Shown one piece after another: positions 35,401 through 46,765 of a stretch of 64,000 nucleotides of DNA. The notes under the pieces were generated by a model. That model had not been told where the DNA came from, ran no database searches, and saw only the letters and a program-made list of their open reading frames with translations. How positions within the stretch are numbered: position 1 is the first letter of the stretch; every line of letters begins with the position of its first letter. The stretch comes from Rheum nobile (lineage: Eukaryota; Streptophyta; Magnoliopsida; Caryophyllales; Polygonaceae), in contig WOAB01000226.1 in assembly GCA_027886185.1 (NCBI GenBank), positions 1,798,001 to 1,862,000 on the forward strand, written 5' to 3'. The translations under genes were made by a program, and so were the position numbers.

Positions 35401-35650
35401 CGGAGGGCGGGATCGGAGGCTTCTGAGCTGAACTAGGAGGAGGTAGAAGGTTGGATTGGAGAAAGGGGGAAGGCGAGGGCGTGGAAGAGACGGGGATGGA
35501 AGCGCGTGGAGGGCTGGGAGAGCGAGCGGAGGGTACGGCGGCGGGGGCCGTTTGAATGGAGGAATGAATGAGATTCTCGATCTCATCGATGTCGGACTGA
35601 GACGAAGGATGAAGCGGGATGGTGTCGCTTTGAGAGTCTGAGCGATGCAT
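32486..35650 (-). CDS. YIP4: YIP4-like Yip1-domain membrane protein (YIPF6 family)
   Basis: Three exons on the minus strand join at canonical GT/AG sites: 35650-35123, 32978-32904 and 32746-32486, giving 287 residues, close to the length I recall for plant YIP4. The start is ATG 35650 (MHRSDSQSDTIPLHPSSQ); the reading frame extends further only through a TTG. An acidic/Pro-Ser-rich cytosolic N-terminus (about 125 residues) is followed by the family signature TLTEPVLDTVKRDLTRIV and DWDLWGP, then five membrane segments (exon 1 end, exon 2, three in exon 3) and the ending NPRRKALALYPVFLMY. In Arabidopsis, YIP4a/b act with ECHIDNA at the trans-Golgi network in secretion of cell-wall polysaccharides and are Rab-GTPase-interacting; that role is inferred by family. 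No frame damage was seen; all splice phases are 0. Confidence 0.92.
33588..34280 (-). repeat. Three tandem ~232-bp repeats in YIP4 intron 1
   Basis: Units start at about 33588, 33824 and 34056 with CTCTCTGCATCTCCATCAGT-like sequence. Each carries ATATATAAATCTATAAGCA, AAAGTTTTCACCT, CTGCTAGT, a TCAACTCTATCCAAACTT-like block and TTGTCAGCCATTTG in the same order. They have diverged by many substitutions and small indels, so the array is old. It lies in the 2144-bp first intron (32979-35122). Confidence 0.85.
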
Positions 35651-36061
35651 TTTCTTCAAAGTGTGGTGTTGCTAGGGTTTCCTGAGGGGTGGATTGCAGA
35701 TCTGGTGGGAGAGGAGTGTGGATCTGAGGAGAAGATAAAAAGAGGTTGGAGGTGGTCGTCAATGGCGGATGAAGAGACGGTGGTTGTCCGATAGGGAGGA
35801 GACCATTGCGGGAGAAAGGATGTTTGCATTCCGTGGACTAAAAGTGATAAATAATTATAAAATATTAAAGTCGATCTTTTCAATTTTGTAATTTTATAAA
35901 TTAAGATTTAAGAATCAAAATTCCCATTGCAAAAGAAATTATAAATATCAATCCAATTAAGTGAAGGGATTTTACATTTCAACGATTTATACATAAATAA
36001 TATCATTAAATAATTATATATCATGATAAACTTGGTATTAAATTACATCTGAAGATATAAA
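35651..36061 (-). promoter_or_regulatory. 5'UTR/upstream region of YIP4
   Basis: This is the only non-transposon DNA between the YIP4 start codon and the LINE-associated sequence that begins near 36062. The part next to the start (35651-35820) is less AT-rich and would hold the 5'UTR; beyond it the DNA is AT-rich. No TATA box can be assigned with confidence. Confidence 0.4.
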
Positions 36062-39000
36062 ATGAAAAATGCTCCCAAGACTCCCCTGAAAATCCTAAAA
36101 CCTTTCAGGCCGCAGCCCTCAACCCTTAACTTTTCCCTTAATTTCGATCATGATCCCTCCAAATCCAGACTCAATATCCTTCATCACCATCCAGATCTGC
36201 CTTCTTCCTTGAGGCCTAATACTCAAACCACTAGAAAACCTATCAAAAATCGCTCCTATGGCTCCAATTTCCATGGGAGATCCCTCCTTCTCTGGGTTGA
36301 TTTCTCTGATGGAAATCATCAAGACTACGACTATTTTACCTCTTCATACGCCACGACTACTACTACCTTCTGGGCTTGGGCGATTGGGTGAAGGTGCTCC
36401 CTCGATGGCCGCTTTCTTCTTCCCGTCTCTCTGCCAGGGGGGTGCTGTCAGCGAGGCTTCGGGGCTGGAAAGGTTTGGAACGTGTGTGGTTTCCGGTGGC
36501 GTAAGAAATTGTACCCTGGATCTGCCTCTGCTTCGCTCCATGCTGCTTGGATCTGGCACATAAGGTTTGATCTTTCTTACTTTCCCTTTGTTTCTCCTTT
36601 TACTGAGATTAGAGCCTTAGTCGTTACATCGAACCTGAACGTTGTCTGGAGTTGTTTGGTTCGATTTCTGGACTCTGCTCTGGGTATCTCTGAACATCAT
36701 TATGATTTTTTGACTCCTTGGTTGTGTTGGGTCTTCCCTTTTGAATCCCTGGCTTTTGAATCTGCGTATTTACTACATGTTGTTCTGATCCTGTGCTGTT
36801 ATGATATGTTGCTGCGGAAATGCTTATGTGATATTGATGCTCTGAATCTATCTCTGAACCCTAGGCTGCCTGCTTTACTCTTAATACTCTTTAGCTTGAT
36901 CATCGATGCTAATTTTTGTGACCATCCAGCCTTATCCGGAACTTGGAAATATATACCTGGTAAATTGGAACAAATCTTTCCACAAAGGATTACCACAGCC
37001 TAAAGGCGATAACATCTCTCCGAACCCTTACTCTCTGACCAATCTAATTTGGAGTCATATATTATTGATATATGCACTCTTAAGAACAATTTGTCAGGTG
37101 AACAACCTTGTTACTATCGAACCTGTTGGTTTATGCTTCGAAAGCAAACTCCATTTTTATGCTCAACTGTCTACTCACTGGTTTCATTTCACCTCTTACC
37201 ACTTCAAGGTGTTTGTCACGATTGGAGACAAATGCGAGTGTTGGGATTGTGTTAGCTCCTGGCTATATCAATCTAGATTGTACTTTGGTGGTTCCCAGAC
37301 TATTACTGATCCTTCATTTTTATTGAACTGCCATATAGTCAGGGTCTCATTTGACTGTGTGATATATCAATCCAGAACTTCTACTCTCGAATTAATGAAC
37401 AACTATACATTTCAGCTGCTTTACTTCTGTGATCATTTCAAGGTTATTTGCATTACCTGTCCAGGAATTTCTGAAACTAAGATGGTTTTTTGGTTTCTTG
37501 CTCCCGGTATTTGGTTAAATTACAGCTTAATACTCCTTAAGTTTGTTACCTGGTCTTTGATCATGGTAAGTACCACTACCTTTAACAATATATACATTGA
37601 ACTCCTCATTGATTGCTTCTTGCTTGGGTTGGCTTTAATGTAGGATTCCTTGAAATGGACTTGGAAGCTAATTTTAACAATCAGAAAGGCCGTCACAAAT
37701 CAGTACAAGGAATACAGCAGGCAAAGGGAAAAATCGCCAAAAATGAAACTATATCCCATGAACAAATCATTATGGAGCTATCACTCCATGAACAAACGAC
37801 TCGAGAGGTTTACCTCTGTGAACAAATTCTTTTTGAACAATGATGAGAACTTGCCTTATGTTGGGTTCTTGCCATTTGAAATCCGGAAAACTTGTATCAA
37901 TACTTCTCAGACTATCACCTGGACATCTTGTGATGAACTAAACGCTTGTGTAATTTGGGTTTGTCTCTACAATGTTTGTATGAATCCTTACCTCTAGATA
38001 AAAATTAGTCATATGAACAAATTTTGGAGATTAAACTCCACGAACAAATGGCCTCTAAACAATCATATATTTCTGAATATTGGGATGAACTCCCCCTCAA
38101 AAATAAAACATGAAATCACAACAACAACCTTACATAATTTGAAGTCCCCTAAAAGTCTTTTGATATGGGGCAAAATCAAAACTGGTTTCTTATGAAGATT
38201 ACAATCTGGAATTGCCGTGATATCGGAAAGAAAACCTTCTGGACGGATGTTGAATTATTCTGCAAAATTGAACATATTCAATTAATCGCACTTTTTGAAA
38301 CTAGAACAAACAAAGAACCAAATGAAAAAGTATGGAAAAAGCAGGCTTTGATCAATTCTATTTTATCCCAGCTACGGGTTTTTCGGGTGGTATTTGTGTT
38401 ATGTGGAAGACCTACCAATTTACAAATGAAATCCTTGAAATTGATCAAATTGATACTAGGTTTATCTCGATCAAATACACCCATCAATTCACGAACAAAA
38501 ACTTATGCTAATCCTGACTTATGCTCCTCCGAATGAGTCTGCGAAAAATGTGTTTTGGAATAGTCTCACATCCTTTATTAAAAACTGCTCTTTTCCGTGC
38601 ATTATTATGGGAGGTCTGAACGAAATTCAAGACCCTTCTGAGAAATTAGGTGGATTATTACCACCCTTGACCAAATTTGCAAGGTTACGACATTTTAAGA
38701 ATGAATGTGAACTAATAGATACTCTTATCCAAGGAAACATCTATACCTGGCGAAAGAACATTACAGAAATTGATAACATATATGAAAAATTGGATAGGGT
38801 ACTCATTCATCACCAGATCCTTCAGTGGTACCGTGATATCTACACCAAACATTCTGCTTTTACAAGCTCAGACCATTGTCCCATCTCTATTGAACTGGAC
38901 TCAGCAATCCCATTTAAAAATCAGCCATTCAAATTTGAAAATATTTGGATGACCAGAAATGACTTTAGAAATGTTGTAAAACAAGCTTGGAGAACTAACT

Positions 39001-42000
39001 ATCACGGATCAAGATTATATAATCTAGTATCCAAAACAAAATTACTAAAGAAACATGCCAAGATCTGGAACAAAAGCACATTTGGCAATGTTTTTACTCA
39101 GTTACAAAACATAGAAAAACAACTCTCTGAAATCCAAACTGAGATTTGTATTTTTCCTACAAGTGATCTCATTAAGAAACAAATCATAATCATGGAAAAA
39201 AAGGAAAAACTCCTCTGTTTCCAAAAAATCTACTGTAACCAAAGAGCTAAAGTTAAACACATTAAGTTCAACGACACAAACACTAGCTATTTTCATAAAA
39301 TAGCAAGTGGAAGAAGAAACAGAAAAATCATAAAAGAAATCAAAACACAAGAAGGAGCTAGTATTACTGGAGAAGAAAACATTAGATCTGAAATCAGAAA
39401 TGATTTCATTAAAAGATTCAGAAGTGAAAATATGAATTACAGACTTTTTCAAGAAAATCTAGAACTAATCCAATCTGAAATCTCTGTAGAGGACAATTTA
39501 GAATTAATTAGAAATGTAACAAATGAAGAAATCAAGAAGGTTGTCTGTAACATTGGCTCGAACAAATCTCCGGGTCCTGATGGTATGACAGCAGAATTCT
39601 ACCAAAAATATTGGGATATTATAGGTCCCTCTGTTATCCAAGCTGTTAAAAGCTTTTTCCTCTCCGGGAAACTGCTCAAACAGGTGAACCACACGTTTAT
39701 CTCTTTGATCCCAAAATGTGATAACCCGAACTCCACTAATCACTATAGACCTATTAGTCTATGCTCTATAATTTATAAAATAATCTCAAAGATCATAACA
39801 ATAAGACTTAAATGAACCATGGAAAAATTAATTCACCCCCTACGGGGTGCATTTGTTGCTAACAGGGCAATTCTAGATAACATTTTGATTGCCCATGAGA
39901 TCTTTCACTCTTTCAAATCGAAAAAAGGAACTGAAGGTTTCATTGCGCTAAAATTGGATATGGAAAAAGCTTATGATAGAATTGAATGAAATTTCATCCT
40001 CAAAACTATGGAAAAATTTGGATTCCATGGAAAATTTATCAACTGGATAAGAGAATGTATAACAACGGTCTCTTTTTCGGTGCTTGTTAACAACGGACCG
40101 ACATAAATATTCAAACCAACAAGAGGACTTCGGCAAGGTGACCCCCTATCCCCTTTCTTGTTTATTTTGGGATCTGAAATCCTTGCTAGAAAACTCCAAA
40201 AAGCCTCCGAAAGACATCGTAATCCTTTAGGATTTCAAATTACTCACCAAGGATCAAGAATTCTTTTCCTGGCTTTTGCTGATGACATTGTGATCTTCTC
40301 AAAAGCTAAACAAGAACACTGCAAAGAAATAAAGGACATTATTGATGACTATTGTAAAATCTCAGGACAAAAAGTGAATTTTGATAAATCGGCTTTTCAA
40401 GTCACTAATAAAGTCACCAATCAAAAGAAAATAGCTATACAAGGTATCCTCACTATCACAAATATGATATCCCTTGAAAAATACCTTGGGTTCCCTATCA
40501 TTAATGGTAGAGTCAACTCGAATACGTTTTCTGATCTTTTAATCAGTACACAACAACAACTCTCAAAATGGAAAGCAAATTCTCTTTCTCAAGTAGGAAG
40601 AACAACTCTAATCAAAATCAATCTGGCTTCTAGACCAAACTATCTTATGCAAAGCTTTATGCTACCTTCACACACACACAATGAACTTGACAAGCTAAAC
40701 AGATCTTTCTTTTGGAACAAAGATAGCTCCTATAAGCCTTTGATCGGCTGGGAAAAAAATTGTAAATCAACACAACAAGGAGGCCTTGGTTTGAGGAAAA
40801 CAAAGGACATGAATAAAGCCCTACAATTCAAATTGCTATGGAAAATCTTAGCAGAACCAAATAACTATTGGGTTAGAGTTGTCACTGAAAAATATTTGAA
40901 AACAATCCATATTCTTCACTACGAGAAAAAAAGAAATTGCTCTTGGCAATGGTCCAAAATGATTGAACTCATTGATGAATTCAAGTCTGGACTAATCTGG
41001 CAAGTTGGTAATGGCAGAATAATCAAATTCTGGCTAGATAATTGGGTTTTAAGATTCCCGTTGAGTGACTCCATAAACACACAAGCAACCCTTGATAAGG
41101 ATGCTATGGTAGCTGATTTTATGTTATCAAATAAAACCTGGAATAAGGATCTAATAGAACAATACTTACCCCATGACTTAGTAAAAAAGATAACATTTAT
41201 CCCAATTCCGTTGAATGATATTCATGATAGAATGTATTGGGAAACCAACAAAAATGGTTGGTTTTCTACAAACTCTGCCATGGAACTAATTAACAGAAAC
41301 AAAAGATACACTGCTTATGATTCCTCTTGGATCTGGAAAATGGACACTTACCCCAAAGTTAAAAACTTTGTTTGGAAAATAATGAAAAATGGATTACCGA
41401 CAAAAGCAAGACTAACAGAAAAAGGTGTAGCAATCCCCCAGGGTTGCATCCGATGCAATGCGCAATTGGAGGATTTGAATCATCTCCTATTCCATTGTAA
41501 CCACATCATGAGAACAATAGAGAAAATGAACTATCACACGTATGGTATTATTACTTCCCTAAACATAGCAAACAAAAAAATCAATGAAATCATCGATGAA
41601 ATTCGACAAAAAACTGATCGGTCGCAATTTATAGAATTACTGGTTTCTTGGTGGGGAATCTGGTTCTATAGAAACCAACAAAGCTTTGGAAGCCCAAACG
41701 ATGGTGCCAACTACATCAAGGATGTACCAAGTTGTATTAAACAACAAATTGAGAACTGGAAGAAGACGAAAAGCTGGAATCCTGACTGCCTAACAGATGA
41801 CAGACCCAAAAATCATAGAAAAAATAACTTCAGAAGATCAATACAGAAATGGAAAAAACCTCCGGATAAAATTATTAAAATCAATATTGAAGGATCAACA
41901 AAAACTAATGGTGAATCTAGCTTTGGCTATATTTTCAGGAACAACAAAGGTGAAACAATTTTTCTCTTCGGGGATAAATATGGTACCTCAACTCCCTTAA

Positions 42001-42970
42001 AAACAGAAACGCTTGCAGTAAGAAATGCCCTGGTAAAGGCCTATGAATTAGGCATTACCGACATTCATCTAGAATGCGATAACTTGACCGTTGTGAATGT
42101 CCTGAATCAAATCTGGCACTGTCCATGGGATATTGAAATGTTAATTTCTGATATCCTGTGTGTTTTACAACTTTTCTCTTCAGTGCAGATTTTCCATGTC
42201 TTCAGGAAAACAAACGTGGTGGCCGACTTCATCGCAAAGGAGGCCCATCTTAGTTCCTTGATAAGTCCGGAACTACAACTCGATTCACCGTCTAGGAAAA
42301 CTCTATCAACCGAAGAGTGCATCTAAACCCTTAAAAAAAACAGATGGTGATGGCCTCCTCGGCCTGGTGTCTGGTGGTTGCCTCCTCGGCGGCTCTTCTG
42401 CGAGCAAACAAGATCCGGTCCCGATTCTGGGAGCAAACAAGATCTAGCGTCCAACACCAGGAGACCACCGCCAAAGGGGCAGCATCACCAGGAGATGGGA
42501 TCTCAGTTGGCGTCCACCGCCTCCGGCAAATCGGCGCCGCCGCCTTTCTTCGTTCTAACAGATCTGGTGAGGGTTTGAGGAGGGCAAATCTGGATGCGGG
42601 GTGGATCGCGAGTGGGTCCGGGTGCAGCAGTGATGTGGTATCTAGGTCTGGGTGGCTCGGTGTGGGTTGGTGGTTGCGGGGTGGGTTCGGATCAGTGAGG
42701 GTGTGGGTTCGGGTTCGGATGGGCAGCTCGAGAGAGTCTAGATCGTGTGGTGGTTTCGAGGCGGCTCAAGCCGGGTCTGGCGCGAGTAGGACCGGTGTGG
42801 TGGGTTGAGGGTTCGGTGGAGACTTTGGATGGCTAATGGCGAAACGTGGAGCGGCGATCGGCTAGGTGGAGGCTCGGTGGAGCAAGGATAAGAGGCCGGT
42901 GGAGGTCTTCATGGGGTTCTAGGGCCGGAGAGCGGCCCCTCCCAGGGAGAGAGCTTTTCTCTTCTGTAGA
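36062..42970 (+). mobile_element. Near full-length but disabled L1-type LINE
   Basis: It contains a complete-order ORF2 (endonuclease, RT, zinc-binding region, RNase H; 38194-42326) and a GC-rich 3'UTR (42327 to about 42970) matching the tail of the truncated copy at 30051-30981. The 2.1 kb before ORF2 holds open frames (for example 36062-36391, 36482-37003, 36906-37643, 37650-37997) without a recognisable ORF1 RNA-binding or zinc-knuckle domain, so ORF1 is missing or too decayed. The 5' limit is uncertain; I placed it where sequence unlike the YIP4 flank begins. No TSD was found and the poly(A) tail seems lost. Confidence 0.65.
38194..42326 (+). pseudogene. LINE ORF2: endonuclease, RT, zinc-binding region, RNase H
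   Basis: The start is MKITIWNCRDIGKK, the apurinic-like endonuclease entry, with ALFETR and the late SSDHCPISIEL motif. Two frameshifts in the endonuclease (about 38340 and 38505) are evident because the protein reads on in other frames (for example GFSGGICVMW). From 38505 the frame is constant: RT motifs KSPGPDGMTAEFYQ, LDMEKAYDRIE, LRQGDPLSPFLF and FADDIVIFS; zinc-binding CIRCNAQLEDLNHLLFHC; and RNase H beginning WKKPPDKIIKINIEGS. Stops lie at 39813-39815, 39985-39987 and 40105-40107. The first RNase H acidic residue is Glu (INIEGS) where relatives in this window have Asp (LNFDGS). It would need several changes to work. Confidence 0.9.
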
Positions 42971-43005
42971 AGTTGTGGCTTTTGGTACGGGGATTATACT
43001 ATTTC

Positions 43006-43150
43006 TAAAATCGAGCTCTTGTATGTTTAAGTGTAATTAACAAGTATTTGTTAAAATTGAGTTTTTGTGTGTTTGATTGTAATTAACAGGCATTTGTTTA
43101 AATTGAGCTTTTATATATTTGGTTGTAATAAATAATCATTTAAAAAAAAG
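43006..43150 (+). repeat. Three degenerate ~55-bp tandem repeats
   Basis: The order AAATTGAGCTTTT, GTTTGATTGTAATTAACA, CATTTGTT recurs three times with substitutions, just beyond the LINE 3' end. Confidence 0.6.
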
Positions 43151-44165
43151 TTAAATAGAAACATCTAAAGACTATATGAATAATTCTATCCGAATACGAA
43201 ATAACATAGTTTGTAATATATTAATTCTAGTTGTTTGCATATTTAAAATTGTTAATTACTATTATGAATAATTAATCCCATAAAATATTAGTTTAGAGGA
43301 CAAGGATATGTTTACTTATAACAATTCCATAAAAACATTGGTTAGACCCAATGACGGATTCAGGATTATTCGAAAGAGGGCGAAAGTGTGTAGTACAAAG
43401 CATTTACTCCATTTAGTGTTCGATATATTGATATTATTATCAATATTTGATTTAGGGAGATGTTAAACTTCACACCAAATTAGTGACTTCACACTGTAAA
43501 ATGACAATAATATTCTTGTTTTAATAGAAAATTACATGGTTCTCCTAATTATCAAATCCTTCCCTCTCGAGACTTTCTCACGCCATCTCCGACTCATACC
43601 ACTCACGCCATCTTCCTTCTGTACTATGCAATGCACTACGTCATCTCCGACTTATACCACCTTACAATATGAACTTGCAGTCGGTGCCGATCTTTGGATC
43701 ACACCGATCCCGTTATTGTCCGTTGTGAAAATGTTCTTGTTAATTTTAGAATTATTGAGAACTGATTTTGGTGAAATTGATTTCTTTTTTATTAAAATTG
43801 GGACTTTGCTGAACGTTTTTCAATTGATAGTTGAACTATTTTGTTCCATGTCGATCGATTGAGTTACTTGCTGCTTATGTTAATTTACTACTAGGTTTTT
43901 TGTTGAATATTTCCTAATAGCAATATGACTTTGCTTAATCCTTTTTAATAGCAACATGGTTGCTCTTATTTTCCCATTACATAATTAATTGCCACACCGA
44001 TTCCAATCTCGTAATATACTAATACTAGTAATTATGCCTATCACGGGATATATCTAGAAATTTATTCAGGGATTTTATGTACATTAGTGATATAGTGGTA
44101 TGTATATTATAGTTTTTTAATTTACAAAGTGAGATGTTTTTGTGTTGGTTAAGATAAAGTAGAGA

Positions 44166-44168
<3 letters not shown>

Positions 44169-44198
<30 letters not shown>
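44169..44198. repeat. (AT)n microsatellite
   Basis: An uninterrupted AT/TA run of about 29 bases. Confidence 0.9.
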
Positions 44199-44200
<2 letters not shown>

Positions 44201-44364
44201 AATTAATTTTGGTTTATCAATTTCAACATAATGTAAAGTGATGTTATATTATTTTAAGTCCTAAAAATGTTTGAAGTAATAAAGTAGATAAGAAACTAAT
44301 TTTCATAATGTTTTTTGACAACATAAAAACATGCATTAGAAATTTAGAACGCTTTAATATTTTA

Positions 44365-45279
44365 TCATACTAAAACCGTGTACGATCCCTGCTCTCCATC
44401 GACATAGAGGTAAAAATCCCTCGCCCGGGGCCCATAAGGCATCGGACGAGGCAGCCTCATTCGGTGGGTCATTTCCTTCTTGGAGAGCCAGGTGTACTCT
44501 CCACCACGGACCTCCAGCAGATGGGATCTCCGCAGCAGTGTGATGTTGTAGGTGTAGATGTCGGCGGGGAAATCCCAATGGTCCGTGATGTTCTCGTATT
44601 GTTGGGCGATAAGCATCACCATGCCCCCCATGGAGATCTTGCCGCCCGTCTTCTCCCTCAGCCCGAGACAGCTGGAGAGGAACAAATCGACCCAGTCGGG
44701 GGTGTTGTGGCTCTCTGGTGTCAAACACCAGAGCACTGTAAGGTCCAGCGTCGGAACCTTGTTCACCTCCCCCTGTCCCAGGAAGGACATGGCGAGCACC
44801 TTGTGCGCCAGCCTCAGACAGGGGTGCGTCAGCTTGTAGTTATACTCGCCGGCGCTGGGGTTGAGTACCTCCCGGGTCGCATCCTGCCAGAAGAGCTCTG
44901 GCAAGGTGCCTGCGGCCTCCCAATCCTCGGCGGGAGCCTCAGTAACGCCAAACAGGTCCCGCAGACCTTGATAGGACATCATCCTCTGCCGCCCCAGTAG
45001 GTTGAACATGATCCCGTCGTCGTGGCGCTGCAGCGTGGCCAGAAACTCCAGGGTCAGCCCGTGCGAGGACGGGACGGCTAGGTCAATGACGAGCCCTCTG
45101 TGGTTCATCAACTGTTGTGTGCAGTCCTCCAGTCCGAGTCGTTGCAGCATTGGCCGATCGAAGAACTTCGTCTGATGAACTTTCACGCGCTGAACGTCTC
45201 GTAGTAGCGCCTGTGCCTCTGGCTCCTCATGTTGCCTACGAAGGCTGCCATGGTGGGAAAAAGGAGCGAGAAAGCACAA
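44365..45279 (-). pseudogene. Athila-type extra ORF (plant retrotransposon ORF1-like)
   Basis: About 290 residues, starting in a second frame at MAAFVGNMRSQRHRRYYETF and continuing after a frameshift near 45190-45210 in the frame with KVHQTKFFDRPMLQRLGLED. It reads on through LQRHDDGIMFNLLGR, a Phe-Gly turn (MSYQGLRDLFGVTE) and a long helical-looking part to a stop at 44365-44367. It resembles the conserved protein of unknown function found downstream of pol in Athila elements, sometimes called env-like on position alone. The last residues may be lost at the element break. Confidence 0.7.
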
Positions 45280-46078
45280 CAGAAAGAGTACCGGAGGGAC
45301 CCACGATCGCGGGGTGTGGGGCGCGGTCGGGGTTTATGCTCGACTCGAAGCTCGCTGGAGAAGATGGGCCGCGATCGCGGGGTTGATGCCGGCGATTGCG
45401 GTTTCTGGGTTTGCAGCAAACTTCGAGAAAAAATGGCTCCGGTGCTTTGCGGTGGCGCTGCGGTGGTCGCGGGGTTTGGTGTGGGTCCGGCGATCGCGGT
45501 TCGTGAGGCTATGAGAAATCCAAGAGTTGGAAAATGGAGACCTCACCCAAACGACGTCGCGGCATCGGAACGATAGTCGCGGGGCTGCAGGGGGGTGTCG
45601 CGGTGGTCGGGGTCGGAGATCCGATCTGGTGAGAGTGAGAGGTGGTGGTGGAGGTGTTGTAAAATGCCTCCACCGCCTCTCGCCTTTTATAATTGTTGCG
45701 ATGAATACCTGTGATCGCGGGGTTAATGCCCCTGCATCCGTAACAGTCGGCGCGAGTTACGAGGCGCTGACTGCCTCGAAAAATGCGTCAGTTTTATTAA
45801 ACCGTCGCCAATTTTTATTTGATTTTTTTGATTTTTTTTTGCTAGAACTCGCCATGGATCGCCGAGGGGAAACCGCGATCGCGGGTACTGGATTCTGGCC
45901 TCCGCTGCATAGTTAGTTCTAGTGCCCACAGAAAAAGAAAAACAAGTGCAAAGAAAGAAAAATAAAATCTAAGTCCTAAGAAAGGTAAAAACATAAATGA
46001 GTTCAACGACTCATACCTCGGGTTGCCTCCCGAGCAGCGCCATAGTTATCGTCGCGGCACGACGTCCTGCTGTACTTC
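45280..46078 (-). other. Athila internal spacer, GC-rich, with palindromic repeats
   Basis: A non-coding spacer between protease and extra ORF. It carries several copies of CCGCGATCGCGG-like palindromes (see the repeat entry) and, near 46018-46042, the GGTTGCCTCCCGAG motif, whose complement GGGAGGCAACCC is common downstream of pol in Tat/Athila elements. The RT-integrase region should lie here and is absent. Confidence 0.65.
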
Positions 46079-46765
46079 TCATCCGGGGTTGCCTCCTGCA
46101 ACCGTACTCCTTGCTCTTGTATCTGGAGGATGCTCCGGAATGTTCTCCGGCCTATACTCTGTCTTTCTCTTGTCGAACTCCATGCTGATTGTGCCTCCGC
46201 CCACGTCGATCTTTGTGTTGGAGGTCTTCATGAAAGGCCTCCCTAGCATTACTCGTCCTCCTCGTTCCCCTGTGTTCATGACAAAGAAGTCTGTAGGAAA
46301 AACAAGGGTATCGACGCTTACCAGTACGTCCTTCACAACGCCCTCAGGAGTGATGACGGAGTTGTCAGCCAGTTGGATGACGATTTTCGTGCTCTCTAAT
46401 GGTCCGACGTCGAGGTTGTTGTAGACGGACAGTGGCAATACATTGATTGAAGCTCCCAAATCCAGCAATGTCTCGCTGAATTCAGTCTCCCCAATCTTGT
46501 AGGGCACGCTGAACATTCCAGGATCCTCACACTTCTTGGGAATCCTCTTCTGCACCACAGCCGAGATATCCTTCTTGACCTTTGGCTTCTTCTTAGATCG
46601 CTCCTTTTGCTCCGCTATGGTCTTGCGTAGCTCTCTCAAGAAGGGGCTCTCCGGGTAGCCCTGGTATATCTCGCAGTATCTTTCCGTATTCCCTTCATCT
46701 TCTAATGCTGCAGAGAATGGCACCGGGATGTCAAAATATCCCTCCGGATAGTCATACTTGTTCAT
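46079..46765 (-). pseudogene. Athila-like aspartic protease
   Basis: The frame opens with MNKYDYPEGYFDIPVPF and includes a lysine-rich linker (KERSKKKPKVKKD), the zone before the active site (MFSVPYKIGETEF), the protease motif LLDLGASINVLPLSVY, and the flap/C-terminal part VMLGRPFMKTSNTKIDV. The active site reads DLGA, a common variant in this lineage in place of DSGA. It overlaps gag by the bases ATGA (46762-46765) in another frame; since relatives usually have gag and protease in one frame, a frameshift in late gag is likely. The frame ends at the spacer, so RT is missing. Confidence 0.85.

Larger units (their letters stand above)
42971..44364. other. AT-rich intergenic DNA
   Basis: No gene recognised. 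An open frame at 43536-43862 (108 codons) has no known domain. Short repeats are listed separately. Confidence 0.5.

Noticed and set aside
35651..35659. YIP4 start upstream at a TTG codon (35659)
   Set aside because: The first ATG in frame is 35650 and the protein from there fits the family; TTG initiation is not expected in a plant nuclear gene.
36062..37997. Open frames that might be a host gene or LINE ORF1
   Set aside because: No gag-like or zinc-knuckle domain, no consistent exon structure; hydrophobic low-information translations. Kept only as the 5' part of the LINE.
42344..43040. GC-rich open frames after LINE ORF2
   Set aside because: This is the LINE 3'UTR, matched by the truncated copy at 30 kb; no protein family recognised.
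44020..44060. Possible Helitron 3' terminus on the minus strand (CTAG with CCCGTGATAGGC)
   Set aside because: The hairpin pairing is weak and no matching 5' end was found.
45229..45916. Plus-strand frames over the Athila spacer
   Set aside because: They are antisense shadows of GC-rich spacer with palindromic repeats; no family similarity.
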